This document shows positions 1 to 7,653 of a stretch of 64,000 nt of DNA, one piece after another. The translations under genes and the position numbers were made by a program. Position 1 is the stretch's first letter. Each line of letters opens with the position of its first letter. The notes beneath the pieces were generated by a model, which made no database searches, was not told the DNA's origin, and worked only from the letters and a program-made list of their open reading frames with translations. Source of the stretch: Kibdelosporangium banguiense (GTDB taxonomy: Bacteria > Actinomycetota > Actinomycetes > Mycobacteriales > Pseudonocardiaceae); NCBI RefSeq assembly GCF_017876405.1, contig NZ_JAGINW010000001.1, positions 7,081,203-7,145,202 on the forward strand, given 5' to 3'.

Positions 1-38
1 CATGAACCGGAGTCTATGGCCACCCTAAGATCCCGGTC

Positions 39-980
39 ATGGAATTGGAGGTCCGGCATCTGCGAGCGATCTGCACCATCGCGGAGACCGGCAGCCTCAC
101 CCGGGCGGCCGCCGCCCTGCAACAGACCCAGCCGGGGCTCAGCGCGCAGCTGCGCCGGATCGAGTCCATGCTGGGCGGGCAGCTGTTCGAACGCAGGAAA
201 CACGGCGTCGTGCTGACGTCGTTCGGTGAGCTCATCGTTTCGCGCGCGCAGGCGGTCCTGCCGACTGTGGACGAACTGATGAATACGCTTGCCTTGCGGC
301 CCAACGGTTTGGCCCACCGGTTGCGTATCGGCGCGGTCTCGGGCCCGTTGCTGGCCGGTCTGGTCACCGCGATCCGGCGGCACTATCCCGAAGCGGACCT
401 CACCACCCGTGGCCACGCTGCCTCGGAGCCGCTGATCGACGACATCGCGGCGGGCCGGTTGGAGGCCGCGCTGGTCGGCGAGAACCCTGGCTATCAGCTG
501 TCGCGACCGGCCGGCGTGCTGCTGCGGACCATTGTGGACGAACCGGTCTTCGCGTTGCTGCCTGCCACGCATCCGTTGGCCGTCAAGGACGAGGTGACGC
601 TCGCCGAGTTGGTCGAGGAGGACTGGGCGACGCCGAGCCCGCAGGACCGCACCCCCGAATACTGGATGCGGGTCCTGCTCGATACCGGTCGCCTGCCTCG
701 CGTCCGCTACGAGGCCGAAGGGCGGATGCTCGCCGAACTCGTCCGGCACGGCCACGCGATCAGTCTCTGCCAGGCCACTTTCGTCGAGACGCCCGGCCTC
801 GCGGTCCGGGCGATCGCCGGCGATCCCCTGTGGTTCCGGCACATGCTGGCCTGGCACCAGGACGGCCCGCTGGCCGCCCACGGCGAGACCCTCGCCCAGG
901 ATCTGGCCAAGTTCTATATCGACGCGTTCGTCCCCAACGACGCCTACCGCCGGTGGCGGGCCCGTCGCAACCAAGGCTGA
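39..980 (+). CDS. LysR family transcriptional regulator
   Basis: A 313-residue protein with the usual LysR layout. Residues 1-60 form the winged helix-turn-helix (start MELEVRHLRAI, then TGSLTRAAAALQQTQPGLSAQLRRIE), and the rest is a LysR substrate-binding domain of normal family length. It probably binds DNA as a tetramer and responds to a small effector that cannot be guessed from sequence. The ATG at 39 gives the conserved start immediately before the HTH. It is tail-to-tail with the RibD-like reductase, only 4 bases away. LysR proteins often control a divergent gene; any such target would lie left of the window. Confidence 0.93.
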   Translation: MELEVRHLRAICTIAETGSLTRAAAALQQTQPGLSAQLRRIESMLGGQLFERRKHGVVLTSFGELIVSRAQAVLPTVDELMNTLALRPNGLAHRLRIGAVSGPLLAGLVTAIRRHYPEADLTTRGHAASEPLIDDIAAGRLEAALVGENPGYQLSRPAGVLLRTIVDEPVFALLPATHPLAVKDEVTLAELVEEDWATPSPQDRTPEYWMRVLLDTGRLPRVRYEAEGRMLAELVRHGHAISLCQATFVETPGLAVRAIAGDPLWFRHMLAWHQDGPLAAHGETLAQDLAKFYIDAFVPNDAYRRWRARRNQG

Positions 981-984
981 CCGT

Positions 985-1548
985 TCATTTCCGGGAGTAC
1001 CAGGTGACGAACACGCCGCAGTCAAACGATTCCCGTTCGGCCGGGGTGAATCCGGTCGGCTGGAAATCGCCGTCGATCATGGGGATGCCGGCTCCCGCGA
1101 TCACCGGGTAGCTCTTGATGATCAGTTGGTCGATCTCCGGCAGCAGCTCACCGGCGAGTTTCCCGCCGCCGCACAGGTAGATGTCCAGGCCGTCCTGCTG
1201 CTTGAGCTCACGGACCAGTCCGATCGGGTCGCTGCGCACCAGGGTGATCGCCGGGTCGGCCTGCTCCAGCGTGCTCGACACGACGTACTGCTTGAGATGC
1301 GCGTACGGGTTGGTGACGGCAGTGTCGATCTCGTAGGTGCCCCGGCCCATCAGCACGGTGTCGAACGTCTTGTTCGGGGCGTCCTGCACGCCGAGCATGG
1401 CCCGGATGTGGGTCGGGATGGTCTCCGGGAAGCGCTGGCCCATCCAGGCCGCGTACGCGTCGTCACCAGGGTAGAAGTCGTACTCGCCGCCCGGTCCGGC
1501 GATGTATCCGTCCAGGGAGACGGCGATGTAGTAGACAAGCTTTCGCAT
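985..1548 (-). CDS. Dihydrofolate reductase family protein (RibD C-terminal-like)
   Basis: The product is 187 residues from the ATG at 1548, which follows a GAGGGG ribosome site; a longer in-frame start would run through the operator region. The N-terminus (MRKLVYYIAVSLDGYIAGP) and the later segment IYLCGGGKLAGELL are characteristic of the RibD_C/DHFR-like NADPH reductases. Actinomycetes carry many of these, mostly with unknown substrates. It is divergent from a TetR gene, with a palindromic operator in the 79-base gap, so repression by that TetR and induction by a xenobiotic-type ligand is the simplest model. The substrate is not predictable. Confidence 0.88.
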   Translation of the reverse strand: MRKLVYYIAVSLDGYIAGPGGEYDFYPGDDAYAAWMGQRFPETIPTHIRAMLGVQDAPNKTFDTVLMGRGTYEIDTAVTNPYAHLKQYVVSSTLEQADPAITLVRSDPIGLVRELKQQDGLDIYLCGGGKLAGELLPEIDQLIIKSYPVIAGAGIPMIDGDFQPTGFTPAERESFDCGVFVTWYSRK

Positions 1549-1561
1549 AAGAACCCCTCGA

Positions 1562-1609
1562 TGAAGTACTCTGTTTGAAGTGGTTTGACCATAGTACTTC
1601 ACTTGAAGT
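1562..1609. promoter_or_regulatory. TetR operator region between reductase and TetR gene
   Basis: The gap holds a perfect palindrome at 1596-1609 (ACTTCA-CT-TGAAGT). A TGAAGTACT at 1562-1570 is inverted against AGTACTTCA at 1593-1601, and another TGAAGTGGT starts at 1576. This arrangement is typical of a TetR dimer operator overlapping divergent promoters. That the neighbouring TetR binds here is inferred. Confidence 0.7.
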
Positions 1610-1627
1610 GGTGTCAACGGAGGTTTG

Positions 1628-2239
1628 ATGCGTCAGAACCCAGCTCGTCGTGCCGCGCTGCTCGACGCGGCCATCGAGGTCCTGGCCCACGAAGGCTCAC
1701 GTGGGCTGACGTTGCGGGCGGTCGACAAAGCGGCGGGCGTGCCGACGGGCACCGCGTCCAACTACTTCAGCAACCGCGACGAGCTGCTGACACAAGCAGG
1801 TGCGCGCGTCTATGAACGGCTGATTCCAGATGACGTCACCATCGAGGAACAGATGTCCGGTGTGCAGGACCTGGACAAGTTCGTCGAGCTCATGCGCGAG
1901 ACCGTGAAACGGGTGTCAGGCTTCCGCACGGGCTATCTCGCCATGCTGGAACTACGCCTGGAAGCGACCAGGCGGCCGGAGTTGCGCGCCGTGCTGACCA
2001 AGCGGATCCGCGCGGACATGGACGCCAACGTCGAACGGCACATACAGGCGGGACTGCCCGGCGACGCCGTGTCGGTGCAGCTGTTGCAACTGGCCCTGAG
2101 CTGGCTGATCCTCGAACAGCTGACCCTGCCGGACATCCTCAGCGAGCAGGAACGGGATCACCTCGTCGCCGAGGCAGTCAGGCGCCTAGCCTTTGGCGGC
2201 CTTGGCCGCGATCCGAGCCTGAACCTCGGGACGCCGTAG
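1628..2239 (+). CDS. TetR/AcrR family transcriptional regulator
   Basis: A 203-residue TetR repressor. The HTH lies in residues 8-50 (RRAALLDAAIEVLAHEGSRGLTLRAVDKAAGVPTG, then SNYFSNRDELL), followed by an all-helical ligand domain. The ATG at 1628 is preceded by CGGAGG and is preferred to the TTG one codon earlier. It is divergent from the RibD-like reductase with shared palindromes, suggesting autoregulation and control of that gene. Its 3' end overlaps the convergent DUF2277 gene by about 54 bases. Confidence 0.92.
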   Translation: MRQNPARRAALLDAAIEVLAHEGSRGLTLRAVDKAAGVPTGTASNYFSNRDELLTQAGARVYERLIPDDVTIEEQMSGVQDLDKFVELMRETVKRVSGFRTGYLAMLELRLEATRRPELRAVLTKRIRADMDANVERHIQAGLPGDAVSVQLLQLALSWLILEQLTLPDILSEQERDHLVAEAVRRLAFGGLGRDPSLNLGTP

Positions 2240-2464
2240 CGGCGGCACGGTCGTCGGTGGCTGACGCCGCGGCGGCAATGCGTCGAGCAGACGAGTGGTC
2301 GTGGCCGTCACCTCGGCCACAGCGGCCTCGAAAGCCTCACGCGTGCTGTCCGACACAGACTGCACGCCACTGATTTTGCGTACGTACTGCCGTGCGGCCG
2401 CCTCGATCTCCGCGGGCGTCGCGACCGGCTCGAGGCCACGAAGTGTGGTTATGTTCCGGCACAT
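2186..2464 (-). CDS. DUF2277 domain-containing protein
   Basis: A 92-residue protein beginning MCRNITTLRGLEPVATPAEI and ending PPLRRPEVQARIAAKAAKG. This is essentially the whole conserved DUF2277 family sequence, whose function is unknown. The start at 2464 gives the invariant MCRNI N-terminus; the ORF can be extended by four codons without support. It overlaps the 3' end of the convergent TetR gene. It has no signal peptide or membrane segment. Confidence 0.85.
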   Translation of the reverse strand: MCRNITTLRGLEPVATPAEIEAAARQYVRKISGVQSVSDSTREAFEAAVAEVTATTTRLLDALPPRRQPPTTVPPLRRPEVQARIAAKAAKG

Positions 2465-2511
2465 GGCCGCCAGCATACGGCGATCATCACGACCCGGAGG
2501 ATTGAAGGCCG

Positions 2512-3822
2512 ATGGGACTGGTCTACTCGAGCGTGGTCGACGCGCCGCAGGACGAGGTCTTCGCCTGGCACGGCCGTCCAGGCGCGTTCGTCAGGCTGAG
2601 CCCGCCGTGGCAGCCGGTTCGCATCGCGCAGGAGGCCGGCTCGCTGGAGGACGGCCAGGCTGTGCTGGCGTTGCCCGGGGGTTTGCGGTGGGTCGCGCAG
2701 CATCAGAAGGACGGATTCAACCCGCCTGACGTGTTCGTCGATCAGATCGCGCCGCCGTTGTCGTCGTTCTGGCGCCATACGCATGAGTTCGCGGCCGAAG
2801 GCCCGGGGCGGACGCGGATCACCGATCGGGTCGACACGCTTGTGCCTGCGTGGGCGTTGCGCGAGATGTTCGCCTTCCGGCACCGGCAGCTGGCCGACGA
2901 TTTGGCTGTGCACCAGCGGATGAGCGCCGCGCCAATGACAGTCGCGGTCACGGGTTCGCGTGGCTTTGTCGGCACGGCGCTCACGGCATTGCTGACGACC
3001 GGCGGGCACACCGTGATCCGCCTTGTCCGACGCACACCACGCGCGGCTGACGAACGGCTTTGGAACCCGGCCGATCCCGCCGCCGATCTGCTCGACGGGG
3101 TGGACGCCGTGATCCATCTGGCCGGGGCCTCGATCGCCGGACGGTTCAGCGACCAGCACAAAGCCGAGATCCGGGCGAGCCGGATCGGCCCGACCCGGCG
3201 GCTGGCGGAGCTCGCCGCGGGGGCTCGGTTGAGATGTTTCGTGACCGCCTCCGCGATCGGTTACTACGGCGCCGACCGCGGTGAAGAGGTACTCACAGAG
3301 AACAGCCCACCAGGCCACGGATTCCTCGCCAGTGTCGTCGCAGACTGGGAAAATGCCGCGTCTGGCGCCGATCTGCGGGTGGTTTGTGTGCGTACCGGGA
3401 TTGTGCAGAGTCCGCGGGGTGGTGTGCTGCGATTGCTGTATCCGCTGTTCTTCGCGGGACTGGGCGGCAGGCTCGGCGATGGAACCCAGTGGACTTCGTG
3501 GATCGGGATCGACGATCTGTGTGACATCTACCTGCGTGCGCTCGTGGACGAGCAGTTGTCGGGGCCGGTCAACGCCGTAAGCCCGCAGCCGGTCCGCAAC
3601 ATTGACTACACCCAGACTCTGGCGCGGGTGTTGCGGCGGCCCGCGTTACTGCCTGTGCCGTCAGTTGGTCCGAAGGTGCTGCTCGGCGCGCAGGGCGCGA
3701 GCGAGCTCGCCCTGGCCGACCAGCGGGTTGTGCCGGATCTGCTGGCGGCGCGCGGGCACCAGTTCCGGCATCCAACTGTGGAACAGGCGTTGCGGCACAT
3801 CCTGGGGCGTTCCGGAGGATGA
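2512..3822 (+). CDS. TIGR01777-type NAD-dependent epimerase with N-terminal SRPBCC domain
   Basis: This 436-residue protein has two parts. Residues 1-138 look like an SRPBCC ligand-binding fold (VDAPQDEVFAWHGRPGAF, then TRITDRVDTLVPAW). Residues 142-436 are an extended short-chain dehydrogenase of the SDR39U1/YfcH (TIGR01777) type, with the dinucleotide motif TGSRGFVG at 148-155, the segment VIHLAGASIAGRF, and a family C-terminus ending in HPTVEQALRHIL. The fused layout is known in actinobacteria. The reaction is uncharacterised in this family. It follows DUF2277 and precedes the PIG-L gene by 20 bases. Confidence 0.9.
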   Translation: MGLVYSSVVDAPQDEVFAWHGRPGAFVRLSPPWQPVRIAQEAGSLEDGQAVLALPGGLRWVAQHQKDGFNPPDVFVDQIAPPLSSFWRHTHEFAAEGPGRTRITDRVDTLVPAWALREMFAFRHRQLADDLAVHQRMSAAPMTVAVTGSRGFVGTALTALLTTGGHTVIRLVRRTPRAADERLWNPADPAADLLDGVDAVIHLAGASIAGRFSDQHKAEIRASRIGPTRRLAELAAGARLRCFVTASAIGYYGADRGEEVLTENSPPGHGFLASVVADWENAASGADLRVVCVRTGIVQSPRGGVLRLLYPLFFAGLGGRLGDGTQWTSWIGIDDLCDIYLRALVDEQLSGPVNAVSPQPVRNIDYTQTLARVLRRPALLPVPSVGPKVLLGAQGASELALADQRVVPDLLAARGHQFRHPTVEQALRHILGRSGG

Positions 3823-3842
3823 TCGTCTTGTAGGGTCTGGGT

Positions 3843-4598
3843 ATGGCGACGATGGTCACCTTTCACGCGCATCCGGACGACGAGTGCATCACCTGCGGTG
3901 GCGTGATGCGTAAGGCTTACGAGGACGGCCATCGCGTTGTCCTGGTCGTGGCCACCAAAGGCGAGCTCGGCGAAGTGCCCGAGTCCCTGGACGAACCGCT
4001 CTGGCAACTGCGAGTCCGGGAAACCCATGCCTCGGCCGAGATCCTGGGCGCGGCACGCGTGGAGTTCCTGGGGTACACCGATTCCGGCATGATGGGCGAT
4101 TCGTCCAACCAGACGCCCGGGAACTTCTGGACGGCCTCGATCGAGGAAGCCGCACAACGGCTTGCGGCGATCCTGGCGGAAGAGAACGCGGACGTCCTGA
4201 CCATCTACGACGACCACGGCACATACGGGCACCCGGACCACATCCAGGTGCACCGCGTGGGCAAGCGCGCCGCCGAGATCGCCGGGACCCCACGTGTCTA
4301 TCAGCAGACCGCGAACCGGACAGTGGCCCAGGCAGCCGAAAACCCGCCGCCCGTCGTGATGGACCCCAACTTCGGCAGCCCCGCCGAGAAGATCACCGCC
4401 GCCGTGGACGTCACCAAGTTCGCCTACGCCAAGCGGCAGGCAATGCGCGCGCACGCCAGCCAGATCAGCGAGGACTCGTACTTTTTGGGCATGCCGGACG
4501 AAGTGTTCGAGGTCGCCTTCGGCACAGAGTGGTTCATCCGGGACGGCCAAGGCCCCGGGATCACCGAAACAGACCTGATGGAGGGTCTCGACGTTTGA
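3843..4598 (+). CDS. PIG-L family deacetylase (LmbE/MshB-like)
   Basis: A 251-residue zinc-dependent N-acetylglucosaminyl deacetylase-fold protein. The metal-binding signature HAHPDDE is at residues 8-14, and the second site is HGTYGHPDHIQVHR in the middle of the protein. In actinobacteria this family includes MshB and Mca of mycothiol metabolism as well as secondary-metabolite deacetylases. The length is shorter than typical MshB or Mca, so a specific assignment is not made. It lies 20 bases after the epimerase and 28 bases before the dehydrogenase, all co-directional, so co-transcription is plausible. Confidence 0.9.
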   Translation: MATMVTFHAHPDDECITCGGVMRKAYEDGHRVVLVVATKGELGEVPESLDEPLWQLRVRETHASAEILGAARVEFLGYTDSGMMGDSSNQTPGNFWTASIEEAAQRLAAILAEENADVLTIYDDHGTYGHPDHIQVHRVGKRAAEIAGTPRVYQQTANRTVAQAAENPPPVVMDPNFGSPAEKITAAVDVTKFAYAKRQAMRAHASQISEDSYFLGMPDEVFEVAFGTEWFIRDGQGPGITETDLMEGLDV

Positions 4599-4626
4599 CC
4601 CACCCGCGACGAGGTAACCGGGCTGC

Positions 4627-6000
4627 ATGGCCATTGCCACGATCAACCCGGCGACTGGGCAGACCGTCGACACATTCAAGGCGTTCGCCCCAGCCGAAAT
4701 CGACGCCCGGATAGCCCGGGCTGCGGAGGCGTTCACGGAGTACCGGCGGACAACATTCGCGCAACGCGCGGAATGGATGCGAGCGGCGGCGGGCAAAGTG
4801 GACGCGGCGAGCGACGAGATCGCCAAGATCATGACGCTCGAAATGGGCAAACCCATCAAGCAGGCCGCGGCCGAAGCAGCCAAATGTGCCGCGGCGATGA
4901 GGTTCTATGCCGACAACGCCGAGAAATTCCTTGCTGACACGCAGTTCGATCCGCAATCCGTGTCGGCGGGCAAGGCCTACATCCGGTGGCAGCCGATCGG
5001 GCCGGTGCTCGCGATCATGCCGTGGAACTTCCCGTTCTGGCAGGTTGTCCGGTTCGCCGCGCCCGCGTTGATGGCCGGGAACGTGTGCCTGCTCAAGCAC
5101 GCGTCCAACGTGCCGAAAACCGCGCTGCGCCTGCAGGACGTGTTCCTCGACGCGGGTTTCCCGCCGGACGCGTTCCAGACACTGCTGGTCGGATCGGATG
5201 CCATCGAGCAGATCCTCACCGACGCAAGGGTCGTCGCGGTGACACTGACCGGCAGCGAAGCCGCAGGCAGGTCGGTGGCCGCGATCGCCGGCCGCGAGAT
5301 CAAGAAGTCGGTGCTGGAACTGGGCGGCAGCGACCCGTTCATCGTCATGCCCTCAGCCGACCTCGCCAAGGCAGCGGAAGTGGCGACCACCGCACGCTGT
5401 CAGAACAACGGCCAGAGCTGCATCGCGGCGAAACGGTTCATCGTGCACGCCGAAGTAATGGCGCAATTCCAGGACCTGTTCGTGGAGAACATGTCCGCAT
5501 TGCGAGTCGGTGACCCGGCCGACGACCGCACTGACGTGGGCCCGCTCGCGACCGAACAAGGACGGCGTGACATCGAGGAACAGATCGAAGACGCGGTCGG
5601 CAAAGGTGCGACTGTGCTGTGCGGGGGTAAGCGTGCGGACGGCGCCGGCTGGTTCTATCACCCGACAGTGATCACAGGTATCACCCGGGAGATGCGGATG
5701 TACGGCGAAGAGGTCTTCGGGCCGGTCGCGCAGCTGTATCCGGTGGCGGACATCGAAGAGGCCATCCGGCTGGCCAACGACACCAGCTTCGGTCTCGGCT
5801 CCAACGCCTGGACCGGCGATCCTGGCGAGCAACGTCGCTTCATCTCCGAACTCGACGCCGGTCAGGTCTTCGTCAACGGCATGACCACGTCCTACCCGGC
5901 GCTGCCCTTCGGCGGGGTGAAAAGCTCCGGCTACGGCCGTGAACTCGCCGATCTGGGAATCCGCGAGTTCTGCAACGCCAAAACGGTCTGGATCGGGTAG
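4627..6000 (+). CDS. gabD: NAD(P)-dependent succinate-semialdehyde dehydrogenase
   Basis: A 457-residue aldehyde dehydrogenase of the short GabD/SSADH form found in actinobacteria. It has the cofactor-site segment ITLTGSEAAGRSVA-like (VTLTGSEAAGRS), the general base Glu231 in VLELGGSDPF, and the nucleophile Cys265 in QNNGQSCIAAKRF. The C-terminus (PFGGVKSSGYGRELADLGIREFCNAKTVW) is typical of the subfamily. It would oxidise succinate semialdehyde to succinate in the GABA shunt. The gene is co-directional with the preceding deacetylase, and its stop is 11 bases before the next gene. The exact aldehyde cannot be fixed from sequence. Confidence 0.88.
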   Translation: MAIATINPATGQTVDTFKAFAPAEIDARIARAAEAFTEYRRTTFAQRAEWMRAAAGKVDAASDEIAKIMTLEMGKPIKQAAAEAAKCAAAMRFYADNAEKFLADTQFDPQSVSAGKAYIRWQPIGPVLAIMPWNFPFWQVVRFAAPALMAGNVCLLKHASNVPKTALRLQDVFLDAGFPPDAFQTLLVGSDAIEQILTDARVVAVTLTGSEAAGRSVAAIAGREIKKSVLELGGSDPFIVMPSADLAKAAEVATTARCQNNGQSCIAAKRFIVHAEVMAQFQDLFVENMSALRVGDPADDRTDVGPLATEQGRRDIEEQIEDAVGKGATVLCGGKRADGAGWFYHPTVITGITREMRMYGEEVFGPVAQLYPVADIEEAIRLANDTSFGLGSNAWTGDPGEQRRFISELDAGQVFVNGMTTSYPALPFGGVKSSGYGRELADLGIREFCNAKTVWIG

Positions 6001-6011
6001 ATAATCGAGGC

Positions 6012-6530
6012 GTGGCCTTTGACGGATGGTTGCGCGACGGTGAAGAAGTGCAGTGGTCAGGCAAACCGGCGAGAGAAATGCCTATCGACCGGGTGGACAT
6101 AGCCGGCACGCTCGTGCTTGTGCTGCTGGTGGTATTCGCGGGTGTGTGGGTCGGAATCGCGGCATACCCACCCGCGACGATGGGTGTGCTCATCTCGGCC
6201 GTTCTCTTCGCCGCGGTCATCGCGGCCCTCATCCGCCGCCGATCCAGCGCGGCAAGCTACGTGGTGACCAACTACCGAGTACTTGTCCAGACCCCCAAGG
6301 GAATCGAGGGAATCCCGCTGGAACAGCTCGCTCAGCCGACAGTGTTCGACGAGCGACGCGACGGCACTGGCAACATCAGTTTCGGCCCACCCAATCGCAT
6401 CAAACAGGCGTACACGGCCCTCATCCGGGGCGCGGACACACCCCACCCGGCTATGCACCTCCTTCAGATCGAACAGGCTCGCGAGGTCGCTGACAAGCTC
6501 AAAGCAGCGCAACAACGCCGTCGCCGGTGA
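6012..6530 (+). CDS. PH domain-containing membrane protein
   Basis: A 172-residue protein starting at GTG 6012. Two hydrophobic helices occupy roughly residues 30-52 and 56-77. They are followed by a basic RRR stop-transfer segment and a bacterial PH-like domain (SAASYVVTNYRVLVQTPKGIEGIPLEQL, then the TGNISFG motif). Proteins of this type are common, uncharacterised membrane proteins in actinobacteria. The gap from the dehydrogenase is only 11 bases, so it may be translated from the same transcript. A hairpin follows its stop. Confidence 0.8.
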   Translation: MAFDGWLRDGEEVQWSGKPAREMPIDRVDIAGTLVLVLLVVFAGVWVGIAAYPPATMGVLISAVLFAAVIAALIRRRSSAASYVVTNYRVLVQTPKGIEGIPLEQLAQPTVFDERRDGTGNISFGPPNRIKQAYTALIRGADTPHPAMHLLQIEQAREVADKLKAAQQRRRR

Positions 6531-6540
6531 TCGCCGGAGA

Positions 6541-6568
6541 GTGGCGGGTTGGCACGCCAATCCGCCAC
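6541..6568. terminator. Bidirectional hairpin terminator
   Basis: A 12-base stem (GTGGCGGGTTGG pairing with CCAATCCGCCAC, with one G-T pair) around a CACG loop sits between two convergent genes. There is no T-tract, as is usual in high-GC actinobacteria. Confidence 0.7.
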
Positions 6569-6582
6569 CCATCACACGGAGG

Positions 6583-7509
6583 TCAGTCGTTTGCCGAGTT
6601 CCAGGGGTTCGCGGGCTGGTCGTCGATCGCGACCCAGAACCGGCCGACGTCGCCCTCGGCCCACCAGCCCCAGCCGCCACCGGCGTCATGGAACTCGCCC
6701 ATTCGCCAGCCCGTGCCGAACTGGCTGGCGCACAAGCCATCCGCGGCGGCGCGGGAAGTCAGCGCGGTGCCCTTGGTCGGTGGGGTGATCTTCGCCTCGC
6801 CACGGGCCCAGCCGTTGTAGTAGTCACCGGGGTCGATCCCAGGCGGTGCGGGCCTGCCGTCCTGGCGCAGGCACAACACCGGCAGCCGGGTGCCGACCGG
6901 GGTGTCACCGGAGTAGGCGTTGGTCCGGTAGTCGCTGGTGAAGTCCGTCAGGTCACGGCCCCAGTCGTGGGCACGCAACGTCCACGTCATGGCGTTGCCA
7001 GTGTTGGTGTTCCACGGGTTGGCAGGCTGGTCGTCGATCGCGGTCCACATCCGGATCGGATCGCCGAAGGCCCACCAGCCCCAGCCGCCATCGCCGTCAT
7101 GGAACTCGCCCATTCGCCAGCCCGCGCCGAACTGGCTGGCGCACAAGCCATCCGCGGCGGCCCTGCTGTACAACGCATATCCAGGCACGGGTGCCGACAG
7201 CTTGGAGTTGCCGCCGGTCCAGCCGTCGTAGAAGCCAGGAGTGATCCCCGGCGGTACCGGCAGACCGGTCTTCTTGAGGCACAGCACGGGAAGCGGAACC
7301 TCGCACGGGGTGTCGCCCCGGTACGCGTCGGTGTGGGAGTCGGAGGACACCAGCGCCAGGTCACGGTCCCACAGCTTTGTCTTGACCGACCACGTCATGC
7401 CCATGCAGTCCGCGGCCTTGAGCCTGGCTTCTGCCTGCGCCGCGGCCGGGGACATCAGCATGCCGGCCAGCAGCAGGCAGGCCAAACTCGCCCAGAGTCT
7501 TCGTCTCAT
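6583..7509 (-). CDS. Secreted protein of two 137-residue tandem repeats
   Basis: A 308-residue protein starting at ATG 7509 with a GGAG-type ribosome site. Residues 1-26 are a signal peptide (MRRRLWASLACLLLAGMLM, then SPAAAQA). The mature part is two homologous modules with identical cores (AAADGLCASQFG, GWRMGEFHD, GGWGWWA, AIDDQPANPWN). Each carries a PLPVLCLKK or RLPVLCLRQ segment and paired cysteines. Duplicated cores are nearly identical at the DNA level, so the duplication is recent or gene-converted. I recognise no named family; a secreted binding or adhesin-like role is only a guess. It is convergent with the PH-domain gene. Confidence 0.8.
   Translation of the reverse strand: MRRRLWASLACLLLAGMLMSPAAAQAEARLKAADCMGMTWSVKTKLWDRDLALVSSDSHTDAYRGDTPCEVPLPVLCLKKTGLPVPPGITPGFYDGWTGGNSKLSAPVPGYALYSRAAADGLCASQFGAGWRMGEFHDGDGGWGWWAFGDPIRMWTAIDDQPANPWNTNTGNAMTWTLRAHDWGRDLTDFTSDYRTNAYSGDTPVGTRLPVLCLRQDGRPAPPGIDPGDYYNGWARGEAKITPPTKGTALTSRAAADGLCASQFGTGWRMGEFHDAGGGWGWWAEGDVGRFWVAIDDQPANPWNSAND
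6597..7418 (-). repeat. 411-base tandem intragenic duplication
   Basis: Matching blocks lie 411 bases (137 codons) apart. For example, the stretch from about 6660 to 6750 recurs from about 7071 to 7161 with only a few differences. The blocks encode the conserved cores of the two repeats in the secreted protein. Confidence 0.8.
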
Positions 7510-7653
7510 GATTCGCACTCCATTGCTATGGATGCCAAGGGGAATTCCCTCACATCGAACGTAATAGCGGAGAGCGACAACGCAACCACTCACCGTACGA
7601 ATGCCGGTTACCCTCACGGGGGCAACAGTGCTCGGCGCACGGCGGAAGATCGG

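Noticed and set aside
1..38. Possible start codon of a divergent gene at the left edge (CAT at 1-3)
   Set aside because: Only the first codon would be in the window, so it cannot be supported.
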